Origin: Capniomyces stellatus
Lineage: Eukaryota > Kickxellomycota > Harpellomycetes > Harpellales > Legeriomycetaceae
Direction: 5' to 3'
Length of the DNA stretch: 64,000 nt
Assembly: GCA_001661515.1 (NCBI GenBank)
Contig: LUVW01000013.1
Span: 658,649-722,648 of the forward strand
Shown: positions 1-12,931 of the stretch, piece by piece
Layout: every line of letters begins with the position of its first letter
Numbering within the stretch: the stretch's first letter is position 1
Position numbers and translations under genes: made by a program
Notes under the pieces: generated by a model
The model's database searches: none
What the model was told of the DNA's origin: nothing
What the model saw: only the letters and a program-made list of their open reading frames with translations

Positions 1-253
1 TAAGAATAGAGCTAATATAATTAAGAGAAAGATAAAAAGAAAGAGAAAGAGAAAGAAAAATAAAGAATATTTGAAAGCAAAGTTGTTTGACTCAAAAGTA
101 TTGATGTAAACATCAATATAAAAAAAAGAGATGAATGTAGAATTGAGGCAGGGAATTGGTTGAATTTTATTTACAGATATGAGACAATATTTGAACATAA
201 GAGGGGAGAGAAGAGTAAACAGAAATAAAACGTATGAAATTGAAATGATGTAG

Positions 254-2045
254 CTGGAGAGATGCTTACAGTAGCAGCGCCATTTTTGGAGCGCCACATC
301 CACCCAGTTGTGATTCTAGCGGGATATAGAAAGGCACTGGATGATGCAGAGAAGATGCTGGAGTCAATCAGTATTCCAGTGGACACGACGTCAAGAACAG
401 AAATGTTGGCGTTGATCAAGTCATCAATTGGGACAAAGTTTGTATCAAGATGGAACGACTTGATGTGTGGGTTGGCACTTACAGCAGTGCAGACAGTGGC
501 GACAGAGCTCCCAGAAACAGTAGGGCAGTCAAAGGCACAGATAGATATTAAGAGATATGCACGTATTGAAAAGGTTCCAGGAGGAGAGATTGAAGACAGT
601 ATGGTGTTGCAAGGAGTGATGTTCAATAAGGATGTGGTTCACCCGCAAATGAGAAGAAGAATTGAGAATCCACGAATTGTGTTGTTGGATTGTCCACTTG
701 AATACAAGAAAAACGAGAGTCAGACCAACATTGAGCTCACCAAAGAGAGCGATTGGAACCGTATTCTGCAGATAGAAGAGGAACAGATCAAGATGCTGTG
801 TGATAGCATTGCAGCTGTAAAGCCAGATTTGGTTTTGACAGAAAAAGGGGTTTCTGGTAAGCAAATCAAAATCAAAATCAAAATTAAATTAAATTAAATG
901 AAATGAAATGAAATGAAACCCGTTATAATGTTGCTGTTTGTCAAATTTTCAACCTAGACCTGGCCCAGCATTACTTGGTCAAGGCTGGTATTTCAGCAAT
1001 TCGCAGAGTTCGTAAGATGGATAACAACCGTATTGCTCGAGCCACAGGTGCCACCATTGTTACATCGGCTAGCCAGCTTAAAGATTCAGATGTTGGTACA
1101 GAGTGTGGGTTGTTTGAGGTTCGCAAGATTGGTGACGAGTAAGTTGATCTTGAACTTGATTTTTTTTTTTTTTTTGCATTTACTTTTATTCTTTTGGTGA
1201 ACAGATGTTGAATGTAAAGTAGTCAATTTGTTAATTCAAAAGTGACTGTATTTATTTTTATCTTTAATACACTGAAACGTAAATGTACATTAACAAATGA
1301 TAAAACAAAACTAAAATAAAAACTAAAAACTAAAAACTAAAAATAGGTACTTTACATTCTTGGTTGATTGCAAATCACCAAAGGCGTGCACAATTTTGTT
1401 AAGAGGGCCATCAAAGGACACACTCAACGAAATTGACCGTAACTTGCAGGATGCAATGTGTGTTGCCCGTAACGTCATGATCCGTCCGCTTCTTTGTCCA
1501 GGAGGAGGAGCCAGTGAAATGGCAGTATCCGTGCTGTTGACCCAAAACGCCAAAGCAAACATCACTGGTGTTGAGCAGCTTCCATATCTGGGCGTTGCTG
1601 AGGCGCTTGAAGTCATTCCACGTACATTGGTTCAGAACTGCGGTGGGAATGCCATCAAGGTTTTGACAAACTTGCGTGCTAAGCACTCTGCTGGAGAACA
1701 TACCTGGGGTGTTGATGGTGACAAAGGAACCGTTGTTGATATGAAGACTTATGGTATTTGGGAACCATTGGCTGTCAAAGTCCAAACAATCAAAACCGCC
1801 ATCGAGGTAAACATCTCCTTTATTTTTTTTAATTGTAATTTTAATCTTAATTTTTATTACTGAAATTAATTATCTTGCTTTTATATTGATTACTCGACTT
1901 GTTTGTTTGTCTTACGTGCCGATTCTGACTATCTATCCTACCTGTTTAATGTATCATCTAGTCTGCATGTCTCCTTCTCCGTGTTGACGACATTGTTGCT
2001 GCAACTTCAAAAAAATCCGAACTTAAATCGCTATCTGACGACTAA
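254..2045 (+). CDS. CCT3: T-complex protein 1 subunit gamma (CCT3), 5' end outside window
   Basis: Subunit of the cytosolic TRiC/CCT chaperonin, which folds actin, tubulin and other substrates using ATP. Visible exons by my model: <254-856, 958-1138, 1347-1806, 1962-2045, about 441 codons covering the middle and C-terminus. The first visible exon opens in AGEML, matching the family just after its ATP-binding GDGTT motif, so the N-terminus lies left of base 1; the stop at 241 and the TAG at 251-253 show that 1-253 is intron. The segment LCPGGGASEM is the conserved apical/intermediate glycine motif and VDDIV marks the usual C-terminus. All four exons join in phase. Introns 1 and 2 carry short tandem repeats. 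Standard intact gene as far as visible. Confidence 0.95.
863..917. repeat. AAATC/AAATG microsatellite inside CCT3 intron 1
   Basis: Pentamer and hexamer runs (aaatc, aaatt, aaatg) fill most of the 101-base intron 857-957. A second A-rich run of ctaaaaa units at 1310-1345 abuts the acceptor of intron 2. Confidence 0.85.
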
Positions 2046-3581
2046 ACATTTTTTTTTGTTTTATTCAATCTCAATTTCTACTCTTCATTTACCTCTTTAA
2101 ATTTATAGCCTATTCCTATTTCTTTTTCTTAAATTATTAAAACTAGCCTATAATAATAACCAAGATTATATTTATCATCGTTATCATTATCATTGTTATT
2201 GTTACTTTGACTTTCACTACGCTAATTCAATCAAGAATGACTCATATTACTCCACAGCCAGCTCAAACTATGGTGTCCAACTTTTTTTAACACAACTAAG
2301 CCAGGTGAATATAAATGTGTTTTTCAACACGTCTTGTCGTATAAATGATTCGAGTGGAAGTTGAGTGAAAAGTCTAGCAAAGAGTGTGGGTATGTCTCAC
2401 CTAAACATTCTTTGTTTTTGGGTTTATATCCTATGCCAGCTTTACCTACACTACTCCTTCCCCATTCTTTGTTTCTTTGCTCAAAGTGCATGCTTTTAAT
2501 TAGGTTTGCTATATATTCATATCAGCGTTGTATATTTCGTGAGCAACATATCTACATGATGTTGGTCAAGTTTATTCCAAGAATCCATATTCATATTCAT
2601 ATCCCTTTCTCTTGGCTAGTTTGGGTAAAAAAAAAATGGGGGTGGGGTGGGGGTGTAATATGTATATGGCAAGTGTAGCAAATGTTTAATGTTGGATTTT
2701 CAATTATAAGGAATTGAATTCTTTTAATACTCATATCTTGTCTTGATAATAAAAAACAAAACAAAAAGCAAGTTAACAATGAGCATTTTTAGCCTTTTTT
2801 TTTTTACATTTCTAAAGCTCACTCTCATTTTATTTGATAACTAGGCTAATACCGTTATTTTTATTTTTTTATTTTTTCCTCACTTTCACTTTCAATTTTT
2901 ATTTTTACGTTTAGCATTGGATGTGTTATTTAGTAAAGTTACGCAAAGTAAAAGTTTGTAAAAGTAAAACTAAAAAAAAACAATAGTAAATAAAATAAAC
3001 GAATTTAAATGGTACAATGAAAAAAAAACAGAAATCAATTTGAAAAAAAAAAAAAATTATAAAAAAACTTAAAGTCCCAAATTTCCAAACAATTACGTAT
3101 TAAGTTACAAAATAAAAAAATAAAGTCAATTGTGTGGTGAAAAATAATAAAAAGAAAAAAAAAACGAAGGTTGCGTAAAGTTCAAAATAAGAAGGGAGTA
3201 TAGATATACTCAAAGCAGCTTATTCTCTTTGCTCCTAGATTCATCAAGCATTCAACTTGATTCATCTAATTTTATTTTATACATTTATTGATTTCACTTA
3301 CTAGTTTTGAGATTATTATTGTTTAATAGATCACTTTTTTTTTCTACTCACATAAACTCTTTCCCACTTTTAAATAATTGAAAAAGGTATCACAGCATTC
3401 TCGTTTACGAAAAAGAGAAGAAAGAGAGAAGAAGAAAAAAAAAGTACTTTGAACTGTAATCTTGAGAAATTTTAGGTTGATAAGTACAATATAAAAATAA
3501 AAGGAAGAGTTGCTACCAAAAGTAAAGTAAAGCAAAGCGGTTAAGCGTGAAAGGTTGAGATTAAACAAGAGTAAAGACAAA
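2046..3581. other. intergenic, CCT3 to eIF2A
   Basis: No gene seen. The sequence is AT-rich with long A and T runs; a short G-rich run (three G tracts of 4-5) sits at 2638-2655. The last 200 bases turn purine-rich on the + strand (3394-3440), as also seen upstream of YAF9, and probably include the eIF2A promoter and leader. Confidence 0.6.
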
Positions 3582-5735
3582 ATGACAGATACAAATCCTA
3601 CGTATTTTTTATGTAAGTTGGGAAAAAAAACAAGATGCTTTTAAAAATAAAACAGAAAAATAAAGAAAAGAATAATGAATAGAGTGTAGAGTTTAGAAGG
3701 GAGAGTATAGAAGAGAGAGAGAGAAAAAAAAAGGAAAAAAAACACAAAGATGAATGAATAGCGGGAGGTATTAAAGAAGAATAAATGTTTGGTTTAAATA
3801 GATCGGTCTTTGAAGGATTACGGTATATTTAAGGGGCCACCACTGAGCGGAAAGGTTGAGAGTCTTGAAAAGCCAGAGCCGGAGCTAAAGTATATAAAGT
3901 ACAGTTCGAATGGCGAGTACATAGCAAGTGCGTCAGCAACCAAGGTGACGATAATATCAGCAAAGAGCAACGAGGTAGTTTCCGAGATTGAGAATGGAAA
4001 GGTGATTGAACTGGGATTTTCGCCACAAGGAAGCTACTTGATGACATGGGAGAGGTTTGTGAAGACAGAGGAAAGCGAGGGGCCAAAGAACCTGAAGGTA
4101 TACCGGACGTTGACAGGAGAGTTTCTGGGGGAGTTTACGCAGAAGAGTGCAAAGAACTGGGCGTTGCAGTGGACAGAGGACGAAAGCTATCTTGCACGAA
4201 TGGTTACCAACACAGTCAACTTCTACAAGCCTGGCGAGGGACTTGGCACAAAGGCGGCGGACATGCAGCTACATGTGGAAGGGCTTCGGTCGTTTTCGAT
4301 ATCGAAGGGCAAGTCGCCGGCAGTAGCGGTGTTTGTGCCTGAGCGTAAAGGGGCGCCAGCAGTAGTGCGTATGTTTGGGCTGGGCAGCTTCAACACGCCG
4401 GTGGCAAACAAGTCGTTTTACAAGGCAGAGACCGTAGACTTTATCTGGCACAATCTGGGCACAGCGCTGCTTATTCTGACCCACACGGAGGTGGACAACT
4501 CGGGAAAAAGCTACTATGGAGAAACCAATCTTTACTACATGACCACTGGTGGAAACTTTGACTGCCGGGTGATTTTGGACAAGGAGGGGCCAATCCATGA
4601 CGTTTCCTGGAACCCAATTGAAAAGGAGTTTGTTGTGGTGTATGGATTTATGCCTGCCAAAACGTCCCTGTTCAACCACCGGGCCAATGAAATCTTCAGC
4701 TTTGGAATTGAACCAAGAAACATTATCAGGTTTAACCCGCAGGGAAGAGTTCTTGCTGTTGCTGGCTTTGGAAATCTTTCCGGCAAAATCGACCTGTGGG
4801 ATGTCCAGAAAAGAAAGATTGTAGCCAACATCAACGCACACGGCTCGTCAGCCTGCGAATGGAGCCCCTGTGGCAGGTACCTGCTGGCCGCCACCTTGAG
4901 CCCGCGTCTGAGGGTTGACAATGGGTTTAAGATCTGGCACTATTCCGGCTCTCTGGTTCAGAGCCATGAAATCAACGAACTCTACGACGTTCAGTGGAAA
5001 CCTGCCCCCGCATCCCTGTACCCACAGCGTGCTGCTCTTGACAAGCTGCCTGCCGACGTTTCCAAAATGATTTCCAGCTCTTCATCCGACAAAGCCGCCG
5101 CCTCCTCATCCAAGCCCGTTGGCGCCTACCGCCCACCCCACGCAAGAAACCAAAATCCAAACCACATCGAGCCCACCAGATCCATGTCCCAAAAGACCTC
5201 AGATAGACTCAACTTTTCCCCCAGGTCTTCCCTCACAAATCCCGACAGATACGTCCCAGGCGCTCCCCCACCACAGCCCCCCAAAAAACCCAAAAAGAAG
5301 TCCCCAAAGTCCGATGCCTCTCCAAAACCTGCCTCCCCATCTGGGCTAAACCCCAAGTCCAACGGAAAGCCTGCCACCTCCCCCTCCCCTGCTCTCTCTG
5401 CTGCTGCTGCCTCCCCCGCAAACAGATCGCTTCAAACATCCCCCCAAATCCTTGATAGAACATCTGCCTCATCCACTCCAATCTCCTCCAGACCCCAAAG
5501 CAAGCCCTCAAGCCCCGAACTCCCCGCCGACCCCAACGGCCCCAGCGAAACTGTAAAGAAGATCTTGGGCCTAAAAAAAAAGTTACGACAGATTGAAACC
5601 CTCCAAAAAAGACATCTTGCTGGCGAGTTCTTGCTAGACTCCCAGCTCTCTAAAATTGATTCTAAAAAGTCCATTTTGAAATCTCTTGAATCTTTGGGTT
5701 ATAAACCAAAAGACAATAGTGCCAATAATTCTTAA
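3582..5735 (+). CDS. EIF2A: eukaryotic translation initiation factor 2A (eIF2A)
   Basis: WD-repeat translation factor that can deliver initiator tRNA independently of eIF2 and works in selective initiation. Two exons: 3582-3612 and 3802-5735, giving 654 aa. The 31-base first exon (ATG, then MTDTNPTYFL) is required because the long frame has an in-frame TAA at 3795 and no usable ATG; donor GTAAGT and acceptor TAG join in phase. Residues about 25-400 form the beta-propeller (the family blocks around GGNFDCRV and GPIHDVSWNP). A Pro/Ser/Lys-rich tail follows, with the family motif GAYRPPHAR, then a basic C-terminal helix after ETVKKILGLKKKLRQIE. Coding GC is clearly higher than the flanks. The many antisense frames here are shadows. 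Confidence 0.93.
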
Positions 5736-6337
5736 AGTTTTGCTTTTTAGACTTTTACTTTATTCTTTCTATCTCTTATTTACTCCCCTTCTCCTAACCA
5801 ACCATTACTTTGTTTTGCTTTTTTTTTAATCATCCATTATTTAAACTGTGATTTCGCCTCTCCAAATTAACAATCCCAGCTTTATTTTTTACTAGTTAAC
5901 AACCAAACTCTTTTATTTTCCTTTTTCCTTTATTCTCTTTTTTTGGTTATTATTCCTCTTATTTCCAAAAGTCAGTTATATCACCTACTTTAAATGTTGG
6001 GTGAAATAATTTTCCATTTTGATTCAATTAATCAATCAATTTTTTTTTCCATCTAATTGAATTTGATTTCAGAATTCTCTGTTCAATAAAAATATTAAAA
6101 TATATATATATAAAGAAGAAAATCTTTACCATTTCAATTCCAAAACTTTTTATTATTATTCGTTTTTTACTACTCGCTCCTGCGATCTCTGATATTTCTG
6201 AATCCAAAACTTCAACTACAGATATATCCCAACTATAAAAATAAAACACGACAACATTAACAACGGCGATACTTTGCGATTCAATCAATTAACCGCCAAC
6301 AATTTAAAGCGACCAAACCAAAGTATAGTAACCAACT
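5736..6337. other. intergenic, eIF2A to EFG1
   Basis: No gene seen. Pyrimidine-rich on the + strand after the eIF2A stop (likely 3' UTR and terminator), then AT-rich with an AT dinucleotide run near 6103. The EFG1 promoter should lie at the right end. Confidence 0.6.
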
Positions 6338-7904
6338 ATGAAGCCCTCATTCGATAAAAAGAACAACCGCCCAAATAAGCCATATACCAGGTAAAAACTC
6401 ATTCAATGTTAATCTAAAGCAATAATAGGATCACTGCTCTGCTTTATTTACTTGCTTTGGACTGTCTCTCACTTGTTTTTGTAAACCCCACTTTCACTCT
6501 TTCGCCTCTTTATTCAAGTATACCTCTGAATAATAATATAAACGTACATCAATAGGCCACATTCCCAGAACAAAAATACAAACAAACACAAGAAAGATAA
6601 TAAAGGGAAAGTAGATGCCAACAGCAACAAACAGGCTCCAAAGAACCTGTCCCAGATAAAAAAACGACTACGCGACATCAGCCGTCTGAAGAACAAGGTA
6701 CGTTTGCATACACACATGAATGCACCTACCTATTTGTTTTTTTCGGTATATAAACGACCAAACAACAGTATGTCTAATATAAATACACAACATATTTGTA
6801 ACCCGTCTTCTGTAGAAGGACCTTGATGCCGTCAAATTGGTTGAGTTTGATCGTGAGGAGAAGGGATTAAACCTACTAAAAGCCCAGTTTGAATCCAACA
6901 ATCTTGAAAAAGCAAACGCAACTCGCTACCACAGAATCAAGTTTTTCGGTACCTTTTTAATATATATACCAACTATACATGTATATTTGTGTTTTACCAA
7001 CAACAACTACACTGCTTCATACTGACTATTATTATTCGACGCATATACTTTGTAGACAGAAAAACCGCTACTGGTGCTTTAAAAAAACTGGAAAAAAATA
7101 TCGCTGAATCTACTGGTGATTCCAAAGATTTAGAAAAAGAAAAGTTTGACTTGTTGGTCGATTTAAACTACACTTTGGTAAGCATCTCTAGTTATAATGA
7201 TAATAAAGTACAACAACCCCCTCCTTTTTTTGGATAAAAGTTCTAAATAAAAAATAAAAATGAAAAAAAGTTGAATTTTGAATTTTGACGAATTTTGTGT
7301 TAACATATACAAATGTCTATACAAACCACAACTATAGTTTTTCCCAAACAAGTTCCGTTACATCTCATTGTATCCAACAGAAAAAAACAAAAACGAACAA
7401 ACAACACCCACAAAACTCCAGGTTGAAATAGGAATACACAGAAACTTGAAAAACGATCTACTTGTTGAGATCAGAAACAAAATAAGCTCAGCAATGGAGA
7501 AAAAGTCCTTGCCTCATGATTGCCGCCTAATTTCCATCGACGAACGTGTCAGCCTTATGAAAAACATTAAAACTATCCTGTCACTTGACTCGTCTAACAT
7601 CACCGAAAACGAAGAAAGTCTTAACTCGATTGATTCCGATATCACACAATCCAAGCCACTCAACTCCAACTCGAATAGCAATATTGAGAACGGTACCCAC
7701 TTTAAAATTTATTAATACTATTATTTTTACTATTATTATTATTACTATTTCATAAGTGTTGTTTTATTGTTGCTTTGTTACCGTGGTTGGTATACACCTG
7801 TTTTGGTGTTTGTAGACCATACTAAACTATTTTTGTTTGTTTTTATAGCCCAAGAAGACGAGTTTTTTGTTATGGCCGATGCAGAATTTGACGACGCAAA
7901 TTAA
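6338..7904 (+). CDS. EFG1: rRNA-processing protein EFG1
   Basis: Nucleolar protein needed for 18S rRNA maturation (early pre-rRNA cleavages). Six exons: 6338-6390, 6556-6697, 6816-6948, 7056-7177, 7338-7692, 7849-7904; 286 aa. Every junction is in phase, with TAG acceptors throughout. Recognition rests on the family blocks in order: LSQIKKRLRDISRLKNK (about residue 45-65), ATRYHRIKFFDRKTATGALK, the LVDLNYTL segment, and FRYISLYPTEK after intron 4, matching the yeast pattern of KYHMVRFFERKK then DLNYV and KYISLYP. A basic, Asn/Lys-rich N-terminus precedes the core and an acidic tail (QEDEFFVMADAEFDD) ends it. The next gene, CA-1, converges on it with 259 bases between stops. Confidence 0.88.
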
Positions 7905-8163
7905 TTTATTTTATAAAGCTTTTACGCAGATTTATTTAGAGCACACTTTGTCTACATTTATAAATACTGTTTATAGTGTTTATAGAGTAGTAGTAGTCTG
8001 TTGTTGATTGGGTGTAGTAATAACAAATTACTCGGATATAATTTCGAATTCAATAAATATATTATAGTTCCTCGTTTCTTTTTTGTTGATAAATTCTTTG
8101 TTTATTTATTGAATAATGGTATTTGTCAGTTGAAATAAGGGTTTATAAAGTGCATTCCTAAAA

Positions 8164-9341
8164 TTAGTGGTGGCTATAGTTGTCGGCTGATACTGTGACG
8201 TTTATGTCTTTGATTATGCCATCATCCAGTCTAAACATCCAGCCGTGGATGGACTTGAGCTTGTTGTGTTTAAATGCCTCTTGTACGTACTCCAAATCTC
8301 TAATAATGTTCACCACTCTTTTTACATTCAAAGCACTCAAGTATGTCACTTTGTCGTTCTCTTCGGCAATTTCTACGTACAAATCAAACACAAACAAGTA
8401 CCAAATTTGTCAGCTTCATTATTTCAAACCAATTCATATATATTTCTTCAGACTCGTGCCTTAATGATGAGTACTATATATATATACGTATTTTGCGTGT
8501 AATAGCTACTCACTTGAAATTACAGCTCTGTTTTCAAGGTACAGCCTGTGGATTGGTTTTAGCCAGTTTTTCAATGACCCCTCAAGCTCATCATGCTCAA
8601 CAATGGCCTTGATTCCACCACAGTGGGTATGGCCTAAATCGCAAAATCAAATATATACAGAGTTAGTTTTTTACTGTTGGTTTTCTGTGACAATATAGCT
8701 CTTATCTGTGATGAAAAAAATACAATATTTGCTTTTTCACTTGAATGCCACCGCGCAATTTTGAATTAAACTGCATTCCGCATGTTACTCACCCGTCACA
8801 ACAATGTCTGTCACGTTCAGATGCTCCATAGCGTACTGGATAACAGACAACGAGTTGTCGTCAGTTACTGACACTTGGTTGGCAATATTTCTGTGTGTGA
8901 ACAAATGGCCGAGATCTAAAAGTATTGCACAACATTATATTACTTCAGTATAAATTAGGCAATAACACTGTTGGTAAAAGCAAGGAGATCAAGAAGAAGA
9001 AAAAATTACCTTCACCAACAACGACCTCAGGATCTACTCTTGAATCGGAACACCCTAAGTTAGTACATACAATCCATTTTTTATTGAATATGCATAGAAT
9101 AGCCCCATACACAAGCAATGTACAACGTTGGCAACAGCAGCCAATGACATCCAATCTAGTGCTAACCTATCCATAGAACCTTTGGGTCTTGGCTGGCAGC
9201 CAGATTTTTGAAGTAGTCTGGGTACTCCATTGTCTTGTTATGGGCCCAACTGGCGTTGTTTTCCAGGTCTTTGTCAAGCTGTTGGCTGTATGCCGACACA
9301 ACAAGTTGCGAGAGAATAATAGCTGATTTTAGGTAGTTCAT
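8164..9341 (-). CDS. secreted beta-carbonic anhydrase, copy CA-1
   Basis: Zinc enzyme that hydrates CO2 to bicarbonate. Exons read on the minus strand: 9341-9167, 9054-9010, 8915-8793, 8633-8514, 8372-8164; 223 aa. Zinc ligands and the Asp/Arg pair are seen in CSDSR (Cys60, Asp62, Arg64) and in the HTHC of GHTHCGG (His116, Cys119). I start at the ATG at 9341 because it opens a signal peptide ([19 protein letters not shown]); the longer frame has only a TTG. Export to the secretory path is therefore likely, unlike the cytosolic yeast Nce103. The paralogue CA-2 at 49839-50962 has the same first four exon lengths (175, 45, 123, 120) and intron phases. Intact by all visible criteria. Confidence 0.93.
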
Positions 9342-9974
9342 TTTATTGTACTGATTTAACGATGGATATAAACTTGAGGTGTTATATATTCCTCTTTGTG
9401 ATTTCAACTGCTGATATTTTTTTGATACACCCCTTTAGGAGCCATATTTATACCTTTTTTTTTGCGACTAACTTTATAAACAACCTTAACATTTGACTAC
9501 CATGACACACTGGGATTTCTTCTCATCTTGTAAAACACGATTTATCTCAGGTTTAATTATGCCAATGTCTTTTTATTAATTATCAAACGCAAAGTGTTGA
9601 AATAAACAAATCAGAGCCTTATTTCCTGTTGCTTTTATTGACACATTCCAAGTACAAAGGATTACTTTTCCACAAATGTTGACTAAAATGGAAGTATAAA
9701 CGCAATAAAAAAATTTCGGCTTAAAAAATTTGCCAAATATTGAATTAATTACTAACTCTATAAAATGTTTTTTTAAACTCTATTATGTACACCGGTCCCG
9801 TATTTTGCCTAAACTTCTCATTAATTTAAATTATAGTTATTTGTTTTGAGCTTGAACGTATGTTTACTTCAAATCTAACATAGCAAAAACAAAAGGTTTC
9901 GACTACACAACACAAGTACAGGCCGAAAATCAACCTTGTGAATAATGAATATTTACAAAAACATTAAAAATAAT

Positions 9975-10017
9975 TTTTGTTGCGTTGATTCTGTCGCCAA
10001 TAAATCACACAAATAAA
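9975..10017 (+). repeat. dispersed ~45-bp repeat, copy A
   Basis: Shares a core of the form gttgygttgattctrtygcc followed by aataaa and cac with copies at 17037-17080 (+) and 18002-18047 (-). No element boundary, terminal repeat or coding content recognised. Confidence 0.6.
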
Positions 10018-11025
10018 ATAAAATATTAAAAATAGTCCAATGCTTTTGATTACATAACTCGAATTTTTTTTAACACGGATTCCAACTTACCCACTAAGCC
10101 AAATACGTATTGGCTAGCTCTCAAAACCTTCTAAAATGTCATCCACCACTGATACTTTTAGATATTTTAATCTGACCACTAGTTGTGACTAATTGCAATG
10201 TTTGATTTCCATTAAAAAAGATACATCGCTTTTGGACACTCGCGTTGTTTTTTTTAAGCCTATAAGCTATAGGTATTATGTAAATTCTAATTTGCTTTCA
10301 AACAACCAGCACAAATAATGCAATTACAAGAAAGTAATAAAACAACAAAATTGTCGTTAATAAACTTTCAAGTTGTCTTTTAGCTGATATATTTCCACCC
10401 CATGCTAAGAAAACTTTAGAGTCTAGTCATCGAAAAGACAACTCAAACTTAAATGTTACCTAATTTGGAATCAGATGAAGTGAACATTGATTAAAACAAA
10501 CCCGATTTTTAACGAGCTTATCTTTATAAAATCTTGACTTAATGAAATTCAGAGTTTAATGTTTTTTTTTTACAGAAAGTTTGATTTTTGGACAAAGCTA
10601 GTTAAAAAAAAGTATACATAGAAAGCAAAATACAAAATCTAGAGCAACAAAGGCAGTCCAGATTAAGAAATCTTTTGTTTAATGGTATTATATACTTTAT
10701 AACACATCTGTGGTTGCTTTGCGGTGTTTTAGTTGATTGATTAATCGATTAATTACTAGCTCGGTTTATTACTATTGTGACCGATGATGAGCTAATTACA
10801 TCTTAAATCTACACATTTACTCGCTAGTATCGCCTTGATGTTTTATATAATAGACTGAGGGATTTGATAAAGCTGCTCAGAGCTAATATTTTGCTGAAAA
10901 AAAAGTGTTGTTGTGACTTTTTCCTTGTTGTAAGAATTGTCGTTTTTTAAGCAGATCGACAATCGAAAAGAGTTTTTTTCGATGTTTGACGCTAGTGCTA
11001 CTTCAAAACTGGCCAGTGATGTTCT

Positions 11026-11127
11026 TGTCTTATAAGTAGTCCTGTCTTACAAGTAGTCTTATATTACAGGTGGCTCTGTATAATTAGTAGAATTGTCTAA
11101 CAAGTAGTTTTGTCTAATAAGTAGTCT
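11026..11127. repeat. 17-bp minisatellite, six units
   Basis: Six uninterrupted units of exactly 17 bases with consensus close to tgtctaayaagtagtct; units 3 and 4 are the most diverged. Lies in non-coding DNA 250 bases from the Pcc1-like fragment. Confidence 0.85.
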
Positions 11128-11381
11128 CGACTTTTTTCTTTCAGTCACAATCGACCTAACTTATCATGAAAAGTCTACAGGCTAATAAAGCCTTCAATTT
11201 AACATGAATAAAAAAAGCATAATCCCACAATAAAAAAAACTAATACATGAGTTTTGGCTCGGTTCTCAATAAATAAAAATTGGCACAGCTAACTGAATTC
11301 TTTTATTGAAACTGTTTATTGGATTTTTGTAGTTTATTGTGATTTTCCAGTGACGTTTTTTAAGGAGGCAGAGTTTCTTTC

Positions 11382-11573
11382 CTAAACAAATAACTCTGTC
11401 GCTATGAAGTTGAACGTGATGTTTTGCCCGTCAAGAGAAGAATGGTAGATAGTAGTAGCGATACTATCAAGGTCATGTCTAGTGCGCAATGCGTAAATAC
11501 CTTTTTCGATTCTTTTCTTGGAGATATATTCTATCCGGACAAATAAGTACTTAGTATATTGATGTCTACCCAT
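11382..11573 (-). pseudogene. Pcc1/CTAG-like (KEOPS subunit) fragment
   Basis: A 63-codon frame opening with ATG at 11573. Its pattern matches the Pcc1 family: an N-terminal strand (YLFVRIEYISKKR), a helix (EKGIYALRTRHDLDSIA), then SSLDGQNITFNFIATEL, which is the place where the family reads v.vdgn.L.v.f.A.d. It stops right there, before the conserved LRVSVNSF helix that completes the fold. I searched the next several hundred bases on the minus strand for that helix in any frame and did not find it. It may be a decayed or partial copy, or the first exon of a gene whose second exon I missed. Pcc1 is a subunit of the KEOPS complex that makes t6A in tRNA. Identity is by pattern only. Confidence 0.4.
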
Positions 11574-12895
11574 TATAACAACAACGGCGCTATATATGCA
11601 TCAATATTTAAATGTGCCAAACCCACGACCCTGTGTAAAACAGGACATTTACTGCAGATCATAAAGTAATTCCGAGTTGCCTATCATTCACACCATCTAT
11701 TAAAGCTGCTGTTAATATCCCAATACCTTGATCTAGTTGGGTAATTTTAATATCTGAAACTCTTATTTGTTTTTTCTGAATACCTAATTTAGCTCTTAAA
11801 GGTATAATCCAAGTCAACCCAATTCAAGAAAAATGTAGTTACACTGATAAAAAGGAGAAAAAAATGTAATAAACTGCCAATAGTAAATAAATGAATAATA
11901 AACTACCATTTCAATAAAAACAGTAATAATAAACTGCTAAATCGTTTTAAACCTATCCAAGTAGGTGATTATCTTAAGCTGAGTCACATTGTAACACTTT
12001 CAAATATTGCTTACGTGTTCCAATCTGTTTGAAAATAAAATTTAAATAATTTTAGAGTCAATTGGCGTTAGCTGCGCTGTTTTAAAGTTTTCTTTTCCGC
12101 CAACATCAAGCCCACATCCACATAAAAAGCATCGACTACAATTCAATAAAACAGAGAATTGGCTTACTTTTTGATTGGTTTAAAATTTAGTTTATTTCCT
12201 TGCTTTATAGCTTGAAATTTTGGTATTGAATCTCTTTGGTCGTTTCCAAACCGCAAAGTTGGACTTAATACTTGGGTATATATTATAAACCACCAAAAAA
12301 GATCAAATATAACATTGATGCTAAGCGTAAAGTCGTCTGGATACGAAATAATATGCCAAACATTTTTTGACAGCGTATGCGTTTTAGGAAATATTATATA
12401 GGAATTGAATAAAGAGGAAATAATCGGCGTAGTTTTTTAAAAGCAGATAAATACCTCAGTCGGCAGCAATAATTAGATCTCCAAACCCAGAGCTAAAGTA
12501 CCAAAGATAAAATTACCATGATTCACAATATAATACCCCCGCCCCAAAATAAAGTTGTCTCGCCAGCCAATGGCCAACCCTTAGCTAGCGCTACCAAAAA
12601 GCATTATACAATTTTGGACGTCATAATGGCTGTTAAGTGATCTACCACAACACAATTTTGGACGTGGATACATGCTACATGTATTGTATTTGCGTGCTGC
12701 CATATTCTATTTATGACTTATCTGTTCTCCAATTTGGCGTAATACCACTAGTATTGACTATATCACTTTTTAAATCATGGTGTATCACGCTGTAAACTTG
12801 TACCATACTATCATGAAAGCGCATATCCCCTTACTTTAAGAAACTGCTTGAAGCGCTAATGTTAATGACCACAACCTAAAGGGTATAATTTATAA

Positions 12896-12931
12896 GACAA
12901 AAACAAAAACAAAAACAAAAACAAAAACAAA
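12896..12931. repeat. ACAAAA hexamer run
   Basis: About six units of acaaaa in non-coding DNA. A shorter similar run occurs near 63885. Confidence 0.85.

Noticed and set aside
3829..5674. Numerous open frames antisense or out of frame to eIF2A
   Set aside because: They follow from the higher GC of the coding strand; no motif and no independent splice or start signal.
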